From contig LR746264.1 of NCBI GenBank assembly GCA_902729315.2, forward strand, positions 3,140,878 through 3,204,877: a DNA stretch of 64,000 bases, in the 5' to 3' direction. Shown here in pieces: positions 1 to 10,430 of the stretch. The number at the start of each line of letters is the position of its first letter. The stretch's first letter is position 1. The notes under the pieces are model-generated. The model was not told where the DNA came from and did not search any database. It worked only from the letters and a program-made list of their open reading frames with translations. A program made the position numbers and the translations under genes. The DNA comes from Spirodela intermedia. Its lineage: Eukaryota; Streptophyta; Magnoliopsida; Alismatales; Araceae.

Positions 1-1160
1 CGACATCATACAAGATCTTACAGAGGATTATGGATTCGGCATGGTTACTCGTTCCCAAGAATGCTTCGGGTTGACCCGTTGATCCATTCGATTCAACATA
101 CGTCAAACCATGCAAGTCCATCGATCGGTAGAGGTCAACCACCCTCAGTCTGTATAACCATAATATTTGACTTTATTTAATTTTATAATGAAACCTGAAA
201 GTCAACCTCGAGATGTTCCGATCGCATAGACGACTCGGATTCCTGATCGGTTCAAAAGTGGCAACTTAATCGCTGAAGAAAACGAAATTCCAGATCGGAT
301 AAACGAGGGAGGCGGCGAGAGGATCGCGGAGCGGCGGTCAGACAATGCTTTTCAAGGCATATGCATTTCTCTCAGCGAGAAGGGATGAGCCATCCCTTCC
401 ATGCTTCGGAGCCCAGTGCATCTCATCACCCCGACGGAGGATCGGCAGAGAAGAGGGGAGGGGGGGTAAGAATGGATCAAACCTAGTTCGAGCTCAATGT
501 ATTGCACACCAATGGATGAATCGACGGCGGCGGATTCGTGACCTCCCGGAGACGAATCAAAACGCAGGAATCGCGGATCCAGTGCGTCCTCAGAAGAGGC
601 CAAGGCGTCGAGCAGAGAAGAATCGCGCAGCAGAAATGGCGGATTCAGTGTGTGCGTCCTCAGAGGAATTGCTTGTTACTGTCGTCAGGGCAGCCGACCG
701 AAAGAGGAGGCCGCCAAATCAGGTCTCAAAGATTTTTCGCCCATCACCGGACTCGGAGAACCAAAAACCTACCCTAGACCGGACACTATCCCTTCCCTTA
801 CAGCCTCCGCTCGTTCGGACCTCTGATTGCAGAGACGACGCGAACTCACCGAGACGGAATCGAACGAACAACAAAGAAGGAAACCTTCGTGGAAGAGGCA
901 ATCGATCGCCGCCTCCCGAGCACGGCCGCACTGGAAGAACCTAAATCCTAGTCGCAGCGGCCATGCCAGGCAGGGCGGAGATGGACATTACCTAAAACGG
1001 CGGAGATGGACATTACCGAAAACGGCGGAGACATCGAAGCCATCGACGGAGACGATAAGAACATGGAAAAGGCGAACGGAGCGACGATCATCGGTACCAG
1101 GAAGGAGAAGAGGCGGCGGCGCCGCTGAGTAATCCAGACTTTCTGGAGCTCAGGAGCTTT
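1..1160. other. Unassigned region, possible 5' region of a leftward gene
   Basis: Positions 1-300 show nothing recognisable. Positions 300-1130 are GC-richer and carry several short overlapping open frames on both strands, none resembling a known family. A TATA-like element on the minus strand at 1161-1167 makes it plausible that this is the leader or first exon of a gene continuing left of the window. A minus-strand frame near 1090 has several in-frame ATGs but ends after about 47 codons. I assign no product. Confidence 0.3.
974..1030. repeat. 25-bp tandem duplication
   Basis: A 25-bp unit starting GGCGGAGATGGACATTACC begins at 974 and 999, and a third partial unit begins at 1024. The two full units differ at one base. 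On the minus strand each unit contains a GGTAATGT-like stretch that could act as alternative 5' splice donors if this is a leftward 5'UTR. Confidence 0.8.
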
Positions 1161-1167
1161 TTTTATA
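1161..1167 (-). promoter_or_regulatory. TATA-like element, minus strand
   Basis: The plus strand reads TTTTATA, so the minus strand reads TATAAAA. It is followed on the minus strand about 30 bp later by a GC-rich leader-like stretch. A transcript would start near 1130 and run leftwards. Confidence 0.35.
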
Positions 1168-1437
1168 GAGTCTGCGAAGAGAAAGCCCTAATGATCCCCC
1201 TTCCTCACCGAGGTCGCCGGTGAGTGATGTACAATGCCATAAATACCCCTAACCCGGGCGAAGAACTTCGGGCGGCCCGCCTTCGGCAAAAATGCCGACA
1301 TATATTTCAAATAAATAAATAAATTTTCGAAATGTAACGTGGAGCTTCAAGGTCCGTCCACCCGGAAAAATTACAGATTCCACGTAACAACCGTAAGAGA
1401 GTCTAGATGGAGCCTGCGTGGACGATCGTGGGACTCC

Positions 1438-1651
1438 CACGTGGCATGAAAAGATGAGGGCTCCTTTATTCGCGGCCCAGATAAGGATCGGGGAGATACG
1501 GCCTATTGAAAATATAATGGGCCCATCCGGATCATCGCCCCCAATAACTCTCTCTCTCTCTCTCCAGATAAGAATATCTGAAAAATCAGCACGTGTGGAC
1601 AGCATCATAGATTTCCCTGGGAGCCTGTGCTCCACCATTCGATGCCACGTG
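1438..1651. promoter_or_regulatory. Three G-boxes upstream of the CP1-like gene
   Basis: Exact CACGTG palindromes occur at 1438-1443, 1590-1595 and 1646-1651, about 250-460 bp upstream of the TATA box at 1902. G-boxes bind bZIP and bHLH factors and overlap ABA-response elements, so stress or ABA control of the downstream calcium sensor is a reasonable inference. The rest of 1169-1901 has no recognisable gene. Confidence 0.5.
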
Positions 1652-1901
1652 GACGGATGCAACCGGCCACACAGATACTGTCGCCCCTCGCCACCACTTT
1701 AACCATTTATTTTAGCAGAATTTGAATAAAAATATATTAAAGAGGGAAACACGTAATTATCAGTAGTCACCGTTGACCGGAATTTGATGGCTGAGGTCAT
1801 CCGGGACGTCCCAAGACTTCTGCTTCGAATCTTGCCCTCCAAGCCACCTCGCTTTCCTCCATCCACCCTAATATGATATCTTTCTCTCTCCCTCTTTACT
1901 C

Positions 1902-1908
1902 TATAAAA
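1902..1908 (+). promoter_or_regulatory. TATA box of the CP1-like gene
   Basis: TATAAAA lies 53 bp before the ATG at 1955. Transcription would start near 1930-1935, giving a 5'UTR of only about 20-25 nt that overlaps the left arm of an inverted repeat. Confidence 0.7.
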
Positions 1909-1919
1909 TCCGGCCCCCG

Positions 1920-1953
1920 TTGCATTTGCAGACATTGCCGCGGAAGAGAGAGA
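1920..1953 (+). repeat. Left arm of inverted repeat flanking the CP1-like gene
   Basis: The arm begins TTGCATTTGCAGACATTGC, continues into GCGGAAGAGAGAGA and ends one base before the start codon. Its reverse complement recurs at 2538-2571 with 33 of 34 positions matching; the mismatch is at 1939. The arms enclose the whole coding region. Confidence 0.9.
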
Positions 1954-1954
1954 G

Positions 1955-2461
1955 ATGTGTCCTTCCAGAAGGTACGGAGGAGTGGGGGCGGGCAAGAAGA
2001 GAGAGGAGCCGTTGCGGCCGGCGTTCGAGGTCCTGGACATGGACGGCGACGGGAGGATCGGGAGAGACGACCTCAAGAAGTTTTACTTCGCCGCCAGCGA
2101 AGCGGCGGCGACGGCGACGGAGGAATGGGTCGAAGAGGAGGAGGTGATCATCCGCTCGATGATCGCCGCCGCTGACGCAGATCGCGATGGCTTCGTGGCA
2201 TTCGAGGAGTTCGAGCGGGTGCTCCTGCGGCGCCGCCGCGGAGACGGTGGATACGGCGGCGGAGTGATGGAAGAGGCGTTCCGGGAGATGGATCGCGACG
2301 GCGACGGGAAGGTAGGGTTCGAGGACCTGCGGGGATTCATGGAAGGGGCGGGACTCGAGGCCTCCGATGACGAAATCTTGGCGATGATCGCCGTCGCGGG
2401 AAGAAGCGGTGGAGTTCGATTTGATGACCTGTTGAAGATCTTGGCCGTCGATCTCGCCTGA
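1955..2461 (+). CDS. CP1-like EF-hand calcium-binding protein
   Basis: This intronless 168-residue protein is an EF-hand calcium sensor. It begins MCPS, the start I remember for Arabidopsis Ca2+-binding protein 1 (CP1), and continues with a similar LRPAFEVLD stretch. Three canonical 12-residue loops are visible: residues 28-39 (DMDGDGRIGRDD), 74-85 (DADRDGFVAFEE) and 113-124 (DRDGDGKVGFED). A fourth site near 147-158 has lost its acidic ligands, so three bound Ca2+ ions are expected. There is no signal peptide or membrane segment, so a soluble cytosolic or nuclear protein is likely. A glycine/arginine-rich linker (about 92-103) separates the EF pairs. The ATG at 1955 is the first one after the TATA box in this frame. 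Coding GC is very high. A generic CML is the alternative label. Partners cannot be read from the sequence. Confidence 0.9.
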   Translation: MCPSRRYGGVGAGKKREEPLRPAFEVLDMDGDGRIGRDDLKKFYFAASEAAATATEEWVEEEEVIIRSMIAAADADRDGFVAFEEFERVLLRRRRGDGGYGGGVMEEAFREMDRDGDGKVGFEDLRGFMEGAGLEASDDEILAMIAVAGRSGGVRFDDLLKILAVDLA

Positions 2462-2499
2462 AGGGTCCTCCTCTTTGCCTCATTGGCAGCCACCGTAAC

Positions 2500-2501
2500 T
2501 G

Positions 2502-2533
<32 letters not shown>
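2500..2533 (+). repeat. (CT)n tract in the 3'UTR of the CP1-like gene
   Basis: About 34 bp of CT dinucleotide follow the stop codon and run into CTAT repeats before the right inverted-repeat arm. The tract is complementary to the GA end of the 5' arm. Confidence 0.85.
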
Positions 2534-2537
<4 letters not shown>

Positions 2538-2540
<3 letters not shown>

Positions 2541-2571
2541 CTCTCTTCCGCTGCAATGTCTGCAAATGCAA
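2538..2571 (-). repeat. Right arm of inverted repeat flanking the CP1-like gene
   Basis: This is the reverse complement of 1920-1953 with one mismatch. It lies in the 3' flank, about 77 bp after the stop codon. An AATAAA-like polyadenylation signal (GCAATAAAC) overlaps its outer end at about 2569-2577. Confidence 0.9.
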
Positions 2572-3218
2572 TAAACATGTATGAAGATAGGTTCACAGGC
2601 CCTGTCGGCGTACTCCCACCGAGCCACACCGATCCCACTACATTAAATATTAAATAATACAAACCATTAACCAAGATTTCGCCCAATAAAAATAAAAATA
2701 AAAATAAAAATCCAGATGATGGTGACAATGTATATACTGAATTTAGAGGCTACGACATACCTGGGTCCATCGAAATCGAAAATAATCATTTATATGGTTT
2801 TAACTATTATTATTTACACGTATTTTAGACACTCCCACGCTTAGTTTTATATTTTTTATGAATATATGTGGTTTTTAAAATATTACTTTATTTTACTATT
2901 TCCACATTCTTATGGGCCACTGGCATACCCCGATTAGCATGCGTGGACTAGGGTTATCGGCCCAATATTCAATGGGATGGGCCGGTGTAGTAAAGCCTAC
3001 CCAGCCCATAAGACGGTTTGCAACTGTACTCTGATGGCCCAGTACACGGAAGCAAATTTATAGTTTAGTCCCTCTCGAATCAAATATTGTGCACATATAC
3101 TCCCTCATTTAAATATAACAAAAATACACGATATCATTCATTTAGTCGCAATATTTGAAAAAAATAAAAAACTGGTCAACGTGGATGTGGGCCCTCTTGG
3201 AATGGCCGGGTAGAGGCC

Positions 3219-3674
3219 CACGTGGACTTCCTCTACAGTCCACGTGGTCGGGGGTAGTAATGGGCCGGGCCCACACCTTGCCATAAACCATCAGAAGCCC
3301 AATGCTCCTTAAGATGGGTCTGACCCGTAATTCGGTCAACTAATGCCAGTCGTACTCCGAGGTAGAGATATAGAGAGAGAGGGAGAGAGAGAGGGTAGGG
3401 GGGTTGACTATCGGGTGGTTGCGAGCGTGACTCGTATCGAAGCCCAGAGTTGACCGAGATGAGGAATCTTAATCACATTTTTGGAAGTAGACTTTTGACG
3501 GGTATATGATTAAATACGTGGAATAATTAATTTTTATCAAACGTGGTGAATTTGTTGGACGACTCAAAGGTGTTTATTTTATTGATTTTGGGTTGGAGCG
3601 AAAGGTAGTTGAAGACAGACATCCGTCCCACGTGCATCAATTAAAGAATTTTCGAGCGGTTGCGCGCCCACGTG
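3219..3674. promoter_or_regulatory. Cluster of four G-boxes
   Basis: CACGTG occurs at 3219-3224, 3241-3246, 3629-3634 and 3669-3674. The first two are each flanked as CCACGTGG and lie 22 bp apart, about two helical turns. No start site is obvious nearby. They may be distal elements of the bHLH gene at 6092 or chance in GC-rich DNA. Confidence 0.3.
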
Positions 3675-3883
3675 TGCCGACAAAGAGCTCTCGGCCCGGT
3701 GTCGGAGCATCTTCAAGGATAAGGTCGTGCCGTGTGGGCCACCCTCGCCAAGTCAGCGCTCCCCGTCGGTCCTCGGTCCGCAGTTTGACCACCCATCAGG
3801 ACCGTCCAATCTGTGGCATTGCCTCGGGGGACGGTAAGTGTGGGTACACGCGGTCGACGGCCATATTCAATGAAAACCCCCAC

Positions 3884-3918
<35 letters not shown>
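3884..3918. repeat. (ATG)n trinucleotide microsatellite
   Basis: About 12 uninterrupted ATG units. Poly-Met and poly-Ile frames crossing it are artefacts. Confidence 0.95.
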
Positions 3919-3919
<1 letters not shown>

Positions 3920-5463
3920 CTACCAGCAAGGGCTTTAGTGGTTCCACCAGCAAGGCGTTGAAAATGTGTGGGGCCCACCTCTCCATGTGGGCGAATAATG
4001 AAATTATATTCAATAATATTGCTCACATGGCGCGCACAACTGGAAATTCGGCCGGGCCCCACCACCCGTATATATTGGGCAATTAACTTTTATTAACTTT
4101 TTTTGTATAATATTTAATTAATACGTATTTTACGATAGATAGAAGTGTCGGGGAAAGAGAGAGCGAGAGATGTAATTTATTCTCGCTGAATAAAAGCACT
4201 AGATTGTCCCCGCAGGGCCTAACACAGAGGAGAGAGAGAGAGAGAGAGAGGGTTTTTTTACAGAATTGCCCTGGTAGTTAGACGACAGGAGTGAGCCAGT
4301 GGATTTGACCCGAAACCCGGGATCCTGCCCGTAGTAGTTACCAAGATTTCAATTACCCTTTAGGGCGCACCGCCCGGTCAACGACCTTTTGTTTTGTCAA
4401 CTGAATTGACAAAACACCCTTGGTACTCACCAGCTTCCACGCCCATTTTCTAGAGGGCAAAATGGTAAAACACTAGGCAATGCCTCCACCCTCAGCCTCT
4501 CTTTCAGGTGTGTCGTACCACAGACATTGTCCGCACATGTGAGGAAACGCCCGGGCCCACCACGGACGAGGAGACTCCATGATATGATGCCACGAATCCG
4601 CACCATTTATTATGAGAAATGTTATGTAACCCCGATAAAATAATTATCGGAGATTAAAAATTAAAAAAATCCGTTCTGAAATCGCGGTGATCGCCTGCTG
4701 CGCGTTGTCGGCGCAAGTTAGTGGAAATGCCTGACTGGATTGAGCTGGACGCGTGGCAGACTGAAGACGACGAGGGACGTGGGCACGTGGGCCAGCGAAT
4801 GCAGCGTGCACAGGACCCACTGGGGGCGGGGGCGGGGGCGGGGACTTTTACAAATAAACCCCTATTGGACTCTCAAAGGGGCCCAGCAAGCCCGAAGCGC
4901 TAAACCCATAATTCTCAGGACCATTTATTAAATCCCTTTAATTAATTATTAAAATATTTTTTAGTGCCCATTGTGCATTAGAGGCACCATTCTGTATCTA
5001 TCGAAATTACCCCCCGAGAAATTAGTGGTGGATTTTTAAAATAATAATATTTATTGTTATTTTTTTGTGTGTTTACCGTAGACAGCATGATACATAATTT
5101 AATCTATTTAATAATATTATTTACTGTTAAGTTATTTTTAATATTTTATTGTTGTCCCTGAACTAGAGCGGCGTGGAAAATCAATAAATATTTAAATAAT
5201 TATAGGTATCGATAACATGTATACCAGCGTTGAGCATATCGAGAAGGGATTTATTTTATTTTTATTAGAAAGCAATATGTATGGAAGTGTCCCGGTGGGT
5301 GTTATGTGGGCCCCTTGTTTTTTTTGTCGTGTTCCGCCGTGAATTCAGATCCGACACAGTATCGGTCCGGCTCAGAGATATTCGCACCCGATAGTCTGTT
5401 TGACTCGTAAAAGGCACGCACGGAAATAGAGAGAGAGAGAGGTGTGCTAAGTATTACCACACC

Positions 5464-5470
5464 TTTATAT
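5464..5470 (+). promoter_or_regulatory. TATA box of the bHLH gene
   Basis: TTATATATC sits after a GA tract (5428-5441) and before a pyrimidine-rich GC-rich leader. Transcription would start near 5495, upstream of the 5'UTR exon ending at 5628. Confidence 0.6.
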
Positions 5471-5628
5471 ATCTTGCCCCCGCACTCACATAACCACTCC
5501 CCTTCTGCGTCGCAGTGGCTCGCTTGCGTCTCCTCCCTCCGTCTTCCTGCCGTCCTCTTCAGCAGTTCCTCCGTCGTCTGCATCGGCCGGGGAGAGGGAA
5601 CCGGCGGAAATCGGCGGCGGATAGAGAG

Positions 5629-6047
5629 GTGAGATTCCTGTGGAGGTTTTGGTTTTCTTGTTCTGTATTTTGTGTGTTTTCTTTGGATGAATGGTGGAAG
5701 GAAAGTCCTGTTCCTGTTATTTTGTGTTTCTCGATCTGTCCGATCTGCATCCTCCTCCGGTTATATATAGATTCCTTGTTCTGGTTTGAGATTTTGAGAT
5801 GAAGAAGGATATTTTGTCTTGATTCTTTTCGTTACCTCTCTGTGATTAGCAACTTCGGCCGTGAGTTAAGTGCATTTGCTCCGTTGATGATCCTCCTCCG
5901 TTGTGCCTTACCTGATGACAATTATTTTTCGCCTTGTGGAGCCGTGTTCCTCCAGTTTTCTGGTCCAATCGCGGCGGAAATCATAGGCGGCTGTCCCCAA
6001 GGTCCGGGCGATCTGATGAATTCCTGTTCAATTTCGTTCTGCTGCAG
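5629..6047 (+). other. Probable 5'UTR intron of the bHLH gene
   Basis: The donor is GAG|GTGAG at 5629. The acceptor is TTCTGCTGCAG, ending at 6047, 44 bp before the ATG. The 419-bp interior is T-rich compared with the flanking GC-rich leader, as in plant introns. Inferred from composition and splice consensus only. Confidence 0.55.
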
Positions 6048-6091
6048 AAGGAGGATCCCGGTTGTGGTCGATTGTGGCGACGATCGGGAAG

Positions 6092-6691
6092 ATGGACGCG
6101 GAGGCCGCCAACCGCGGGACGGAGGATACGCACAAATCGGATGCCTGCGAGAGGGAAAGAAAACGGCGCCGGACGGACGCCCATCCGCAGTCGCTGCGGT
6201 GGAAGTCCCCCACAGAGCAGCAGAGCTACTCCTCGAAGCTGCTGGAAGCCCTCCACCACGTCCGCCGCACCTCCACGTCCTCGTCGGCCGCCAACGCCAC
6301 TCCGAGGAGTCGCGCCGTCCGCGAGGCGGCGGACCGCGTCCTCGCCATCGCCGCGAAGGGGCGTACGCGGTGGAGCCGCGCTATCCTCTCCAAGTGCCGC
6401 ACTCTCAAGCTGCGGAAGAAGCGGGTCGCCGTCGCCTTCGGCCACGGCCGCCATAGAAAACCGGGATTCTCAGCCCCCGCCGAAGCGAAGAACCCTCCGA
6501 CCCTGGAGAGAAAGATGAAGACCCTCGGGAGGCTGGTTCCCGGCTGCCAGAAGCTCTCCTTTCCCTCCATCCTCGAGGAGGCCTCCGACTACATCGCCGC
6601 CCTCCAGATGCAGGTCCGTGCCATGAGCGCCCTCACCGAGATCCTCTCCTCCCTCGGCTCATCATCCCCATCCTCCAACCCCAACTCCTAG
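6092..6691 (+). CDS. Atypical (non-basic) bHLH transcription regulator, bHLH147-150/IBH1 type
   Basis: This 199-residue protein has a helix-loop-helix near residues 138-187: LERKMKTLGRLVPGC, a short loop, then FPSILEEASDYIAALQMQV. It lacks the E-box-contacting basic residues. Residues 47-112 hold the conserved segment of this subfamily, with KLLEALHHVRR, SRAVREAADRVLAIAAKGRTRWSRAI and a Lys/Arg run (108-111). A basic run at 21-27 could be a nuclear signal. Known relatives are nuclear proteins that form inactive dimers with DNA-binding bHLH factors in brassinosteroid and cell-elongation pathways; applying that here is inference. The ATG at 6092 follows the 5'UTR intron acceptor. An upstream in-frame extension uses no ATG and is not supported. 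Coding GC is very high and the coding region has no intron. Confidence 0.88.
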   Translation: MDAEAANRGTEDTHKSDACERERKRRRTDAHPQSLRWKSPTEQQSYSSKLLEALHHVRRTSTSSSAANATPRSRAVREAADRVLAIAAKGRTRWSRAILSKCRTLKLRKKRVAVAFGHGRHRKPGFSAPAEAKNPPTLERKMKTLGRLVPGCQKLSFPSILEEASDYIAALQMQVRAMSALTEILSSLGSSSPSSNPNS

Positions 6692-8400
6692 CCCGATCTC
6701 CCCCCTCCCATTCTCCTTCCCCGAGGGCCATCTTCTTCGTAAATCTGTGGATTCCTCCCCTTCCCTCCCCTTCCCTCCTTCCCTCCCTTCCTCCATTGGC
6801 TGACAAGCGACCGACCCCCCACCTCCTACCGGTAAAAGCCTGCCATGTCATGTGCGCCGTGGTGGAGGAAATCATTCCTCCACCATGGTCTCCCCTTGAT
6901 TGTTATTATCATCATCATTATTAATTGCTCCCAATCTGATGAACTTAGACCTTAATTGATTATTTCCTCCGTCACATGCCCTTGCTCCTCCCCACCGCCG
7001 TCGCCGGTGGCCGCCTGCCGGCGCCGCCGCATCTCCTTCGGCTAATCCGATGATGCTGATGATGGTGACGGTGACGTGGAACCCACGTGGGAAGGGCGCC
7101 TCCCGTTATTTTTCAGATGGTTGGTGGGGCACGACGGCATTGGCGGCTGTATTAATTCAGGCGTACTTTCCGCCTCCCTGGTGGAATCCCCACTCGATGG
7201 GCCCCATTGACGGACGGGCCACGATGCCTTCGGCCCCGTCAGCCCATCTCGCCACGTGTTTGCGCTTACCTGTCCCACGTGTTATCCTCGAGACTGTGGG
7301 GCTCATTCTCTTTCCCAATCGCGCTTATCGGAACCTATCGGTCTTGCTTGGCCCGTTTGTTTATCGGATCTCAGCTTCCTTGCCGTCGCCGCCATGCCTG
7401 TAAAAGGAGCCCGAAACCTTCCCGAGTTTGGTGGCATTCATAGTATTAAAAATATGCTCATTTATTTTTTTCTAAAATAACAATTTTCCCAGTAGAGAAA
7501 ATATATTATTATTAAGCATATATCTATTTATTTCTCTCTCTCTCTGCTCTCTAGAAGGGATTTCATGGGGACATGGCGCCTCGCAAGTCGAGAGGTGTTG
7601 GTCCATATGTTGACCGAGGGTGGAGCCCACACACACACATAGGGAAATGACAAATAAGCCCTCCAACTAACTTCCCATTTTTATTAAAGTTTAATAATAG
7701 CCATGTCCCCCTAACCGTACTCTCTTTTTTTTTTTAATGGAAGGGCCTTTCTATAATTAAAATATCTCATTAGGCCACCCCAAATCTCAGACAACGTACG
7801 TGGCGGTTTGTTTCAAAAAAGCCCTCCCTACCCTCCCCCGTTATTTATTATTATTAGCTCATAACATGGATACGTTGTGCATGAAAGATATAGCTTCCTA
7901 CTTAGAGAAGAATCATAGTATTTCCTTTGGAATAATTTCTCTTACTATTCTACCCATTTCATTCATAATTCAGATTTTTTTCTTGTACAAATGCTTTATT
8001 TTTACACAGAGAAAAACTATTGTATCACAAAAAACAAGTGTTTAACTTTATGGGGATATTTATGTACTTTTATTTATTCTAGCCCAAAATCAGGAACGTG
8101 GCAAGTAGATTGAATATTTTAAAAAATAAAATAAAAGCTTCCTCTCTAGCTCTCCGTGTTTTAGTTATTATTTATTAAAAAAGTAGATAATGAGAGTGCG
8201 GAAAAAAAATTGTTTATTAAAAAGGTATTGGTTATATGAAATAGCCACCATATTACCTAAAAAATGGTAAATTTCTATTCTTTTTATGGTTTATTTATCG
8301 AGAGAAAAAATTCAACTTTAAGATTAAAAAAATGAGGAATATTTTACCTACGTTTAGTGTGTTGCTTCATATGGAGAGAGGATACACGTGTAAAACAATC
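6692..8400. other. Intergenic region
   Basis: The first 150 bp are the pyrimidine-rich 3'UTR of the bHLH gene. Positions 7430-8400 are AT-rich. CACGTG occurs near 7255 and 7277. No gene is supported. Confidence 0.6.
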
Positions 8401-8409
8401 CTGATAATA

Positions 8410-8900
8410 CGGATTAAAAGAAAAAAAACAAGCCGGAGGGCCTCGCCGCCACCCCTGGGCGGAGAACAGTGCAAAGACTGGGGCGGCGCTGCGGCGGGTC
8501 ACATGGCGGGCACTGCGATCGAGAGCGGCCCACCGCCGCTCCGCCGCTGCCCCGCGACAAGGCAGGCGGCGGCGGCTTGTCTGAGGAAGAAGCGACCGGC
8601 AGCGGCGGCCACCGGCGGGGTCCCCGGAGAAAGCGGCCTCTCATGGTCCCCCACCACCTCCCTCAACAGGAAGGGAAACAGGTCAGTTTGTTCTGCCTCG
8701 TCTTCTTCTTCTTCTTCCTCCTCCTCCTCCGTCTGCCTCAAGCTCTCCATGCCTCTCTGGAACTCTCGCCGGCGGGCCATCGCTTCTGGTTGTCCGTGCT
8801 TCAGAGCTCGCCGCAGGACCACCCTGCGCCTGCCCCTCCCCCCGTAGCTGCTGCTTGGAGGGAGTTATTAATGGCGGAGAAGACGGGTGGAGAGTAGGGA
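8410..8900. other. GC-rich island with unrecognised open frames
   Basis: After about 1 kb of AT-rich DNA, roughly 490 bp turns strongly GC-rich and is open in several frames on both strands. A donor-like CAG|GTCAGT occurs near 8681. The plus-strand frame ending at 8847 is rich in Ala, Pro and Ser. The minus-strand frame from 8822 has a poly-Glu run encoded by a CTT/CTC repeat. None resembles a family I know. It could be the first exon of a small lineage-specific gene or simple GC-rich DNA. Confidence 0.3.
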
Positions 8901-9066
8901 GGAGAGAGATGGGGAAGAAGACGAAAGGATGAGGAAGAGGGCGGTGAAGAAGAAGATGGACGGAGGAAGAGAGGAAGGGAATGAACAGACGTAATTGATG
9001 GCATTCGATCTGTAGGCCGTCGACAAGGTTTCACATGGTATGATTTTAATGGAACTGGACATCATG

Positions 9067-9068
<2 letters not shown>

Positions 9069-9102
<34 letters not shown>
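9069..9102. repeat. (CT)n microsatellite
   Basis: About 34 bp of uninterrupted CT. A second run of about 24 bp lies at 9378-9400. Confidence 0.9.
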
Positions 9103-9105
<3 letters not shown>

Positions 9106-9529
9106 TCTCTGTCTCTGCTGGGAGAGGAGAGGATGACCCCACGCCACGTGAACTCGTTTGGAGCCGACTTCGGAGAGCCTGGCCTCCAAGCCGGCCAAAC
9201 TCTCTCTCTTCCATAAAAAAGGAGGAGATTCTCGTACGAGCTCCAAGCCTCCAAGATCGTGGGTTTTTTCTGGTGATATCGATTTTTTTTAGAGTTTACT
9301 GTCCGAAGCAAGATTCCATGTTGAGATCACTAGGTGCCACGGTTTGAGACTCTGTCTGACTGCCTGTTTCTCCCTCCCTCTCTCTCTCTCTCTCTCTCTC
9401 GCTCGCTTCCGCGTGGGGGAAATCAGAAGGGCGAGGCCATCATTAGGAATATGGAGATTCCTAATGACGTGATTACGACCCATCATAAGCAGTCGAGGGA
9501 TCCAAAGGAGAGGAAAGGAGATCAATGAA

Positions 9530-9537
9530 AGACAGGC

Positions 9538-9568
<31 letters not shown>

Positions 9569-10046
9569 TGAATAGATAGAAAGAGAGAGGTGGGTACATA
9601 GCTAGTAAGGTGAATAGATAACGGGAGAGAGAGAGAGGTGTGCAGATAGAGAGCGAAGTGAATAGATAGCGAGAGTTAGAGAAAGAGAGGTGAATAGATA
9701 CAAAGAGTCACAGAAAGAGAGAGGCGGATACATAGAGAGTGAGGTGAATCGATAGAAAGGCCGACAGAAAGAGAGATGAATAGATAGAAAGATAGAGGGA
9801 GAGAAAGAGATAGACGGATGATACATCTAGTGTGAGGTGAATAGATTGCGAGAGAGAGAGAGAGAGAGAGAGATGAACAGATAAAAAGACAGAGAGACAG
9901 AAAGTCAGAGATCGATACATCAAGAGTGAGGTGAATAGATAGCGAGAGAGACACATGAATAGATAAAGACAGAGCCAGAAAGAGAGAGATTGGTACATTG
10001 AGAGTGAAGATCATAGATAGTAAGTGAGTGAATGAGTGAGTGAGAG

Positions 10047-10077
<31 letters not shown>

Positions 10078-10082
10078 GAGAT
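9530..10082. repeat. Degenerate GA-rich minisatellite
   Basis: About 550 bp is built from diverged copies of GTGAATAGATAGmAAGAGAGA-like words, with roughly ten GTGAATAGAT or variant starts at uneven 30-90 bp spacing. It is purine-rich on the plus strand. The minus-strand frames of repeated Ser-Leu are translations of this repeat. Confidence 0.8.
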
Positions 10083-10149
10083 GGGCTTGTAGCACTAGCT
10101 CTAGCAGTAGTAGGTCGGGAGCCAACTGTAGTTTGAGATGACTCGAGAG

Positions 10150-10430
10150 CATGTGCGATAACCCAGGAGAACACGCCACCATGCTCCCGCCCCCCTCCGC
10201 CCTTCCCGGAACCATCCCCCGGGGGGCTCCACACACGCGCCCCCCGCCCCCGCCGGCGGTTCGGCCGAAGACGGCGGCGGCCGCAACGGCGGCGCCGACA
10301 GAGCTCAGCCGGAGAGACGCCGGCCAAGTTCGCACCTCGCCGGTGAGACGCCGGACGAAAGCAGTTCACCACTTAATATCATGCAGCGCCGCCGGCGCCG
10401 CGGTCAACCTTCTAGCGGCCCAGGCCATTT
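10150..10430. other. Second GC-rich island, no recognised gene
   Basis: About 280 bp of very GC-rich DNA, open in several frames on both strands, with Pro/Ala-rich plus-strand and Arg/Gly-rich minus-strand translations. No domain, start context or splice structure could be tied to a family. Confidence 0.25.

Larger units (their letters stand above)
2580..5460. other. Intergenic region without recognisable genes
   Basis: This holds AT-rich stretches, GA tracts (about 3370-3400 and 4226-4249) and scattered GGCCCA/TGGGCC motifs. Short open frames exist in all frames but none has a recognisable domain. Confidence 0.6.

Noticed and set aside
345-944. 199-codon plus-strand frame near the left edge
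   Set aside because: Arg/Pro-rich translation of GC-rich DNA with no family resemblance; overlapping frames on both strands look equally open.
3866-3961. Poly-Met / poly-Ile reading frames
   Set aside because: Products of the ATG trinucleotide microsatellite.
9676-10335. Long minus-strand frame of Ser-Leu repeats (219 codons)
   Set aside because: It is the translation of a GA/CT minisatellite; similar frames occur at every CT tract in the window.
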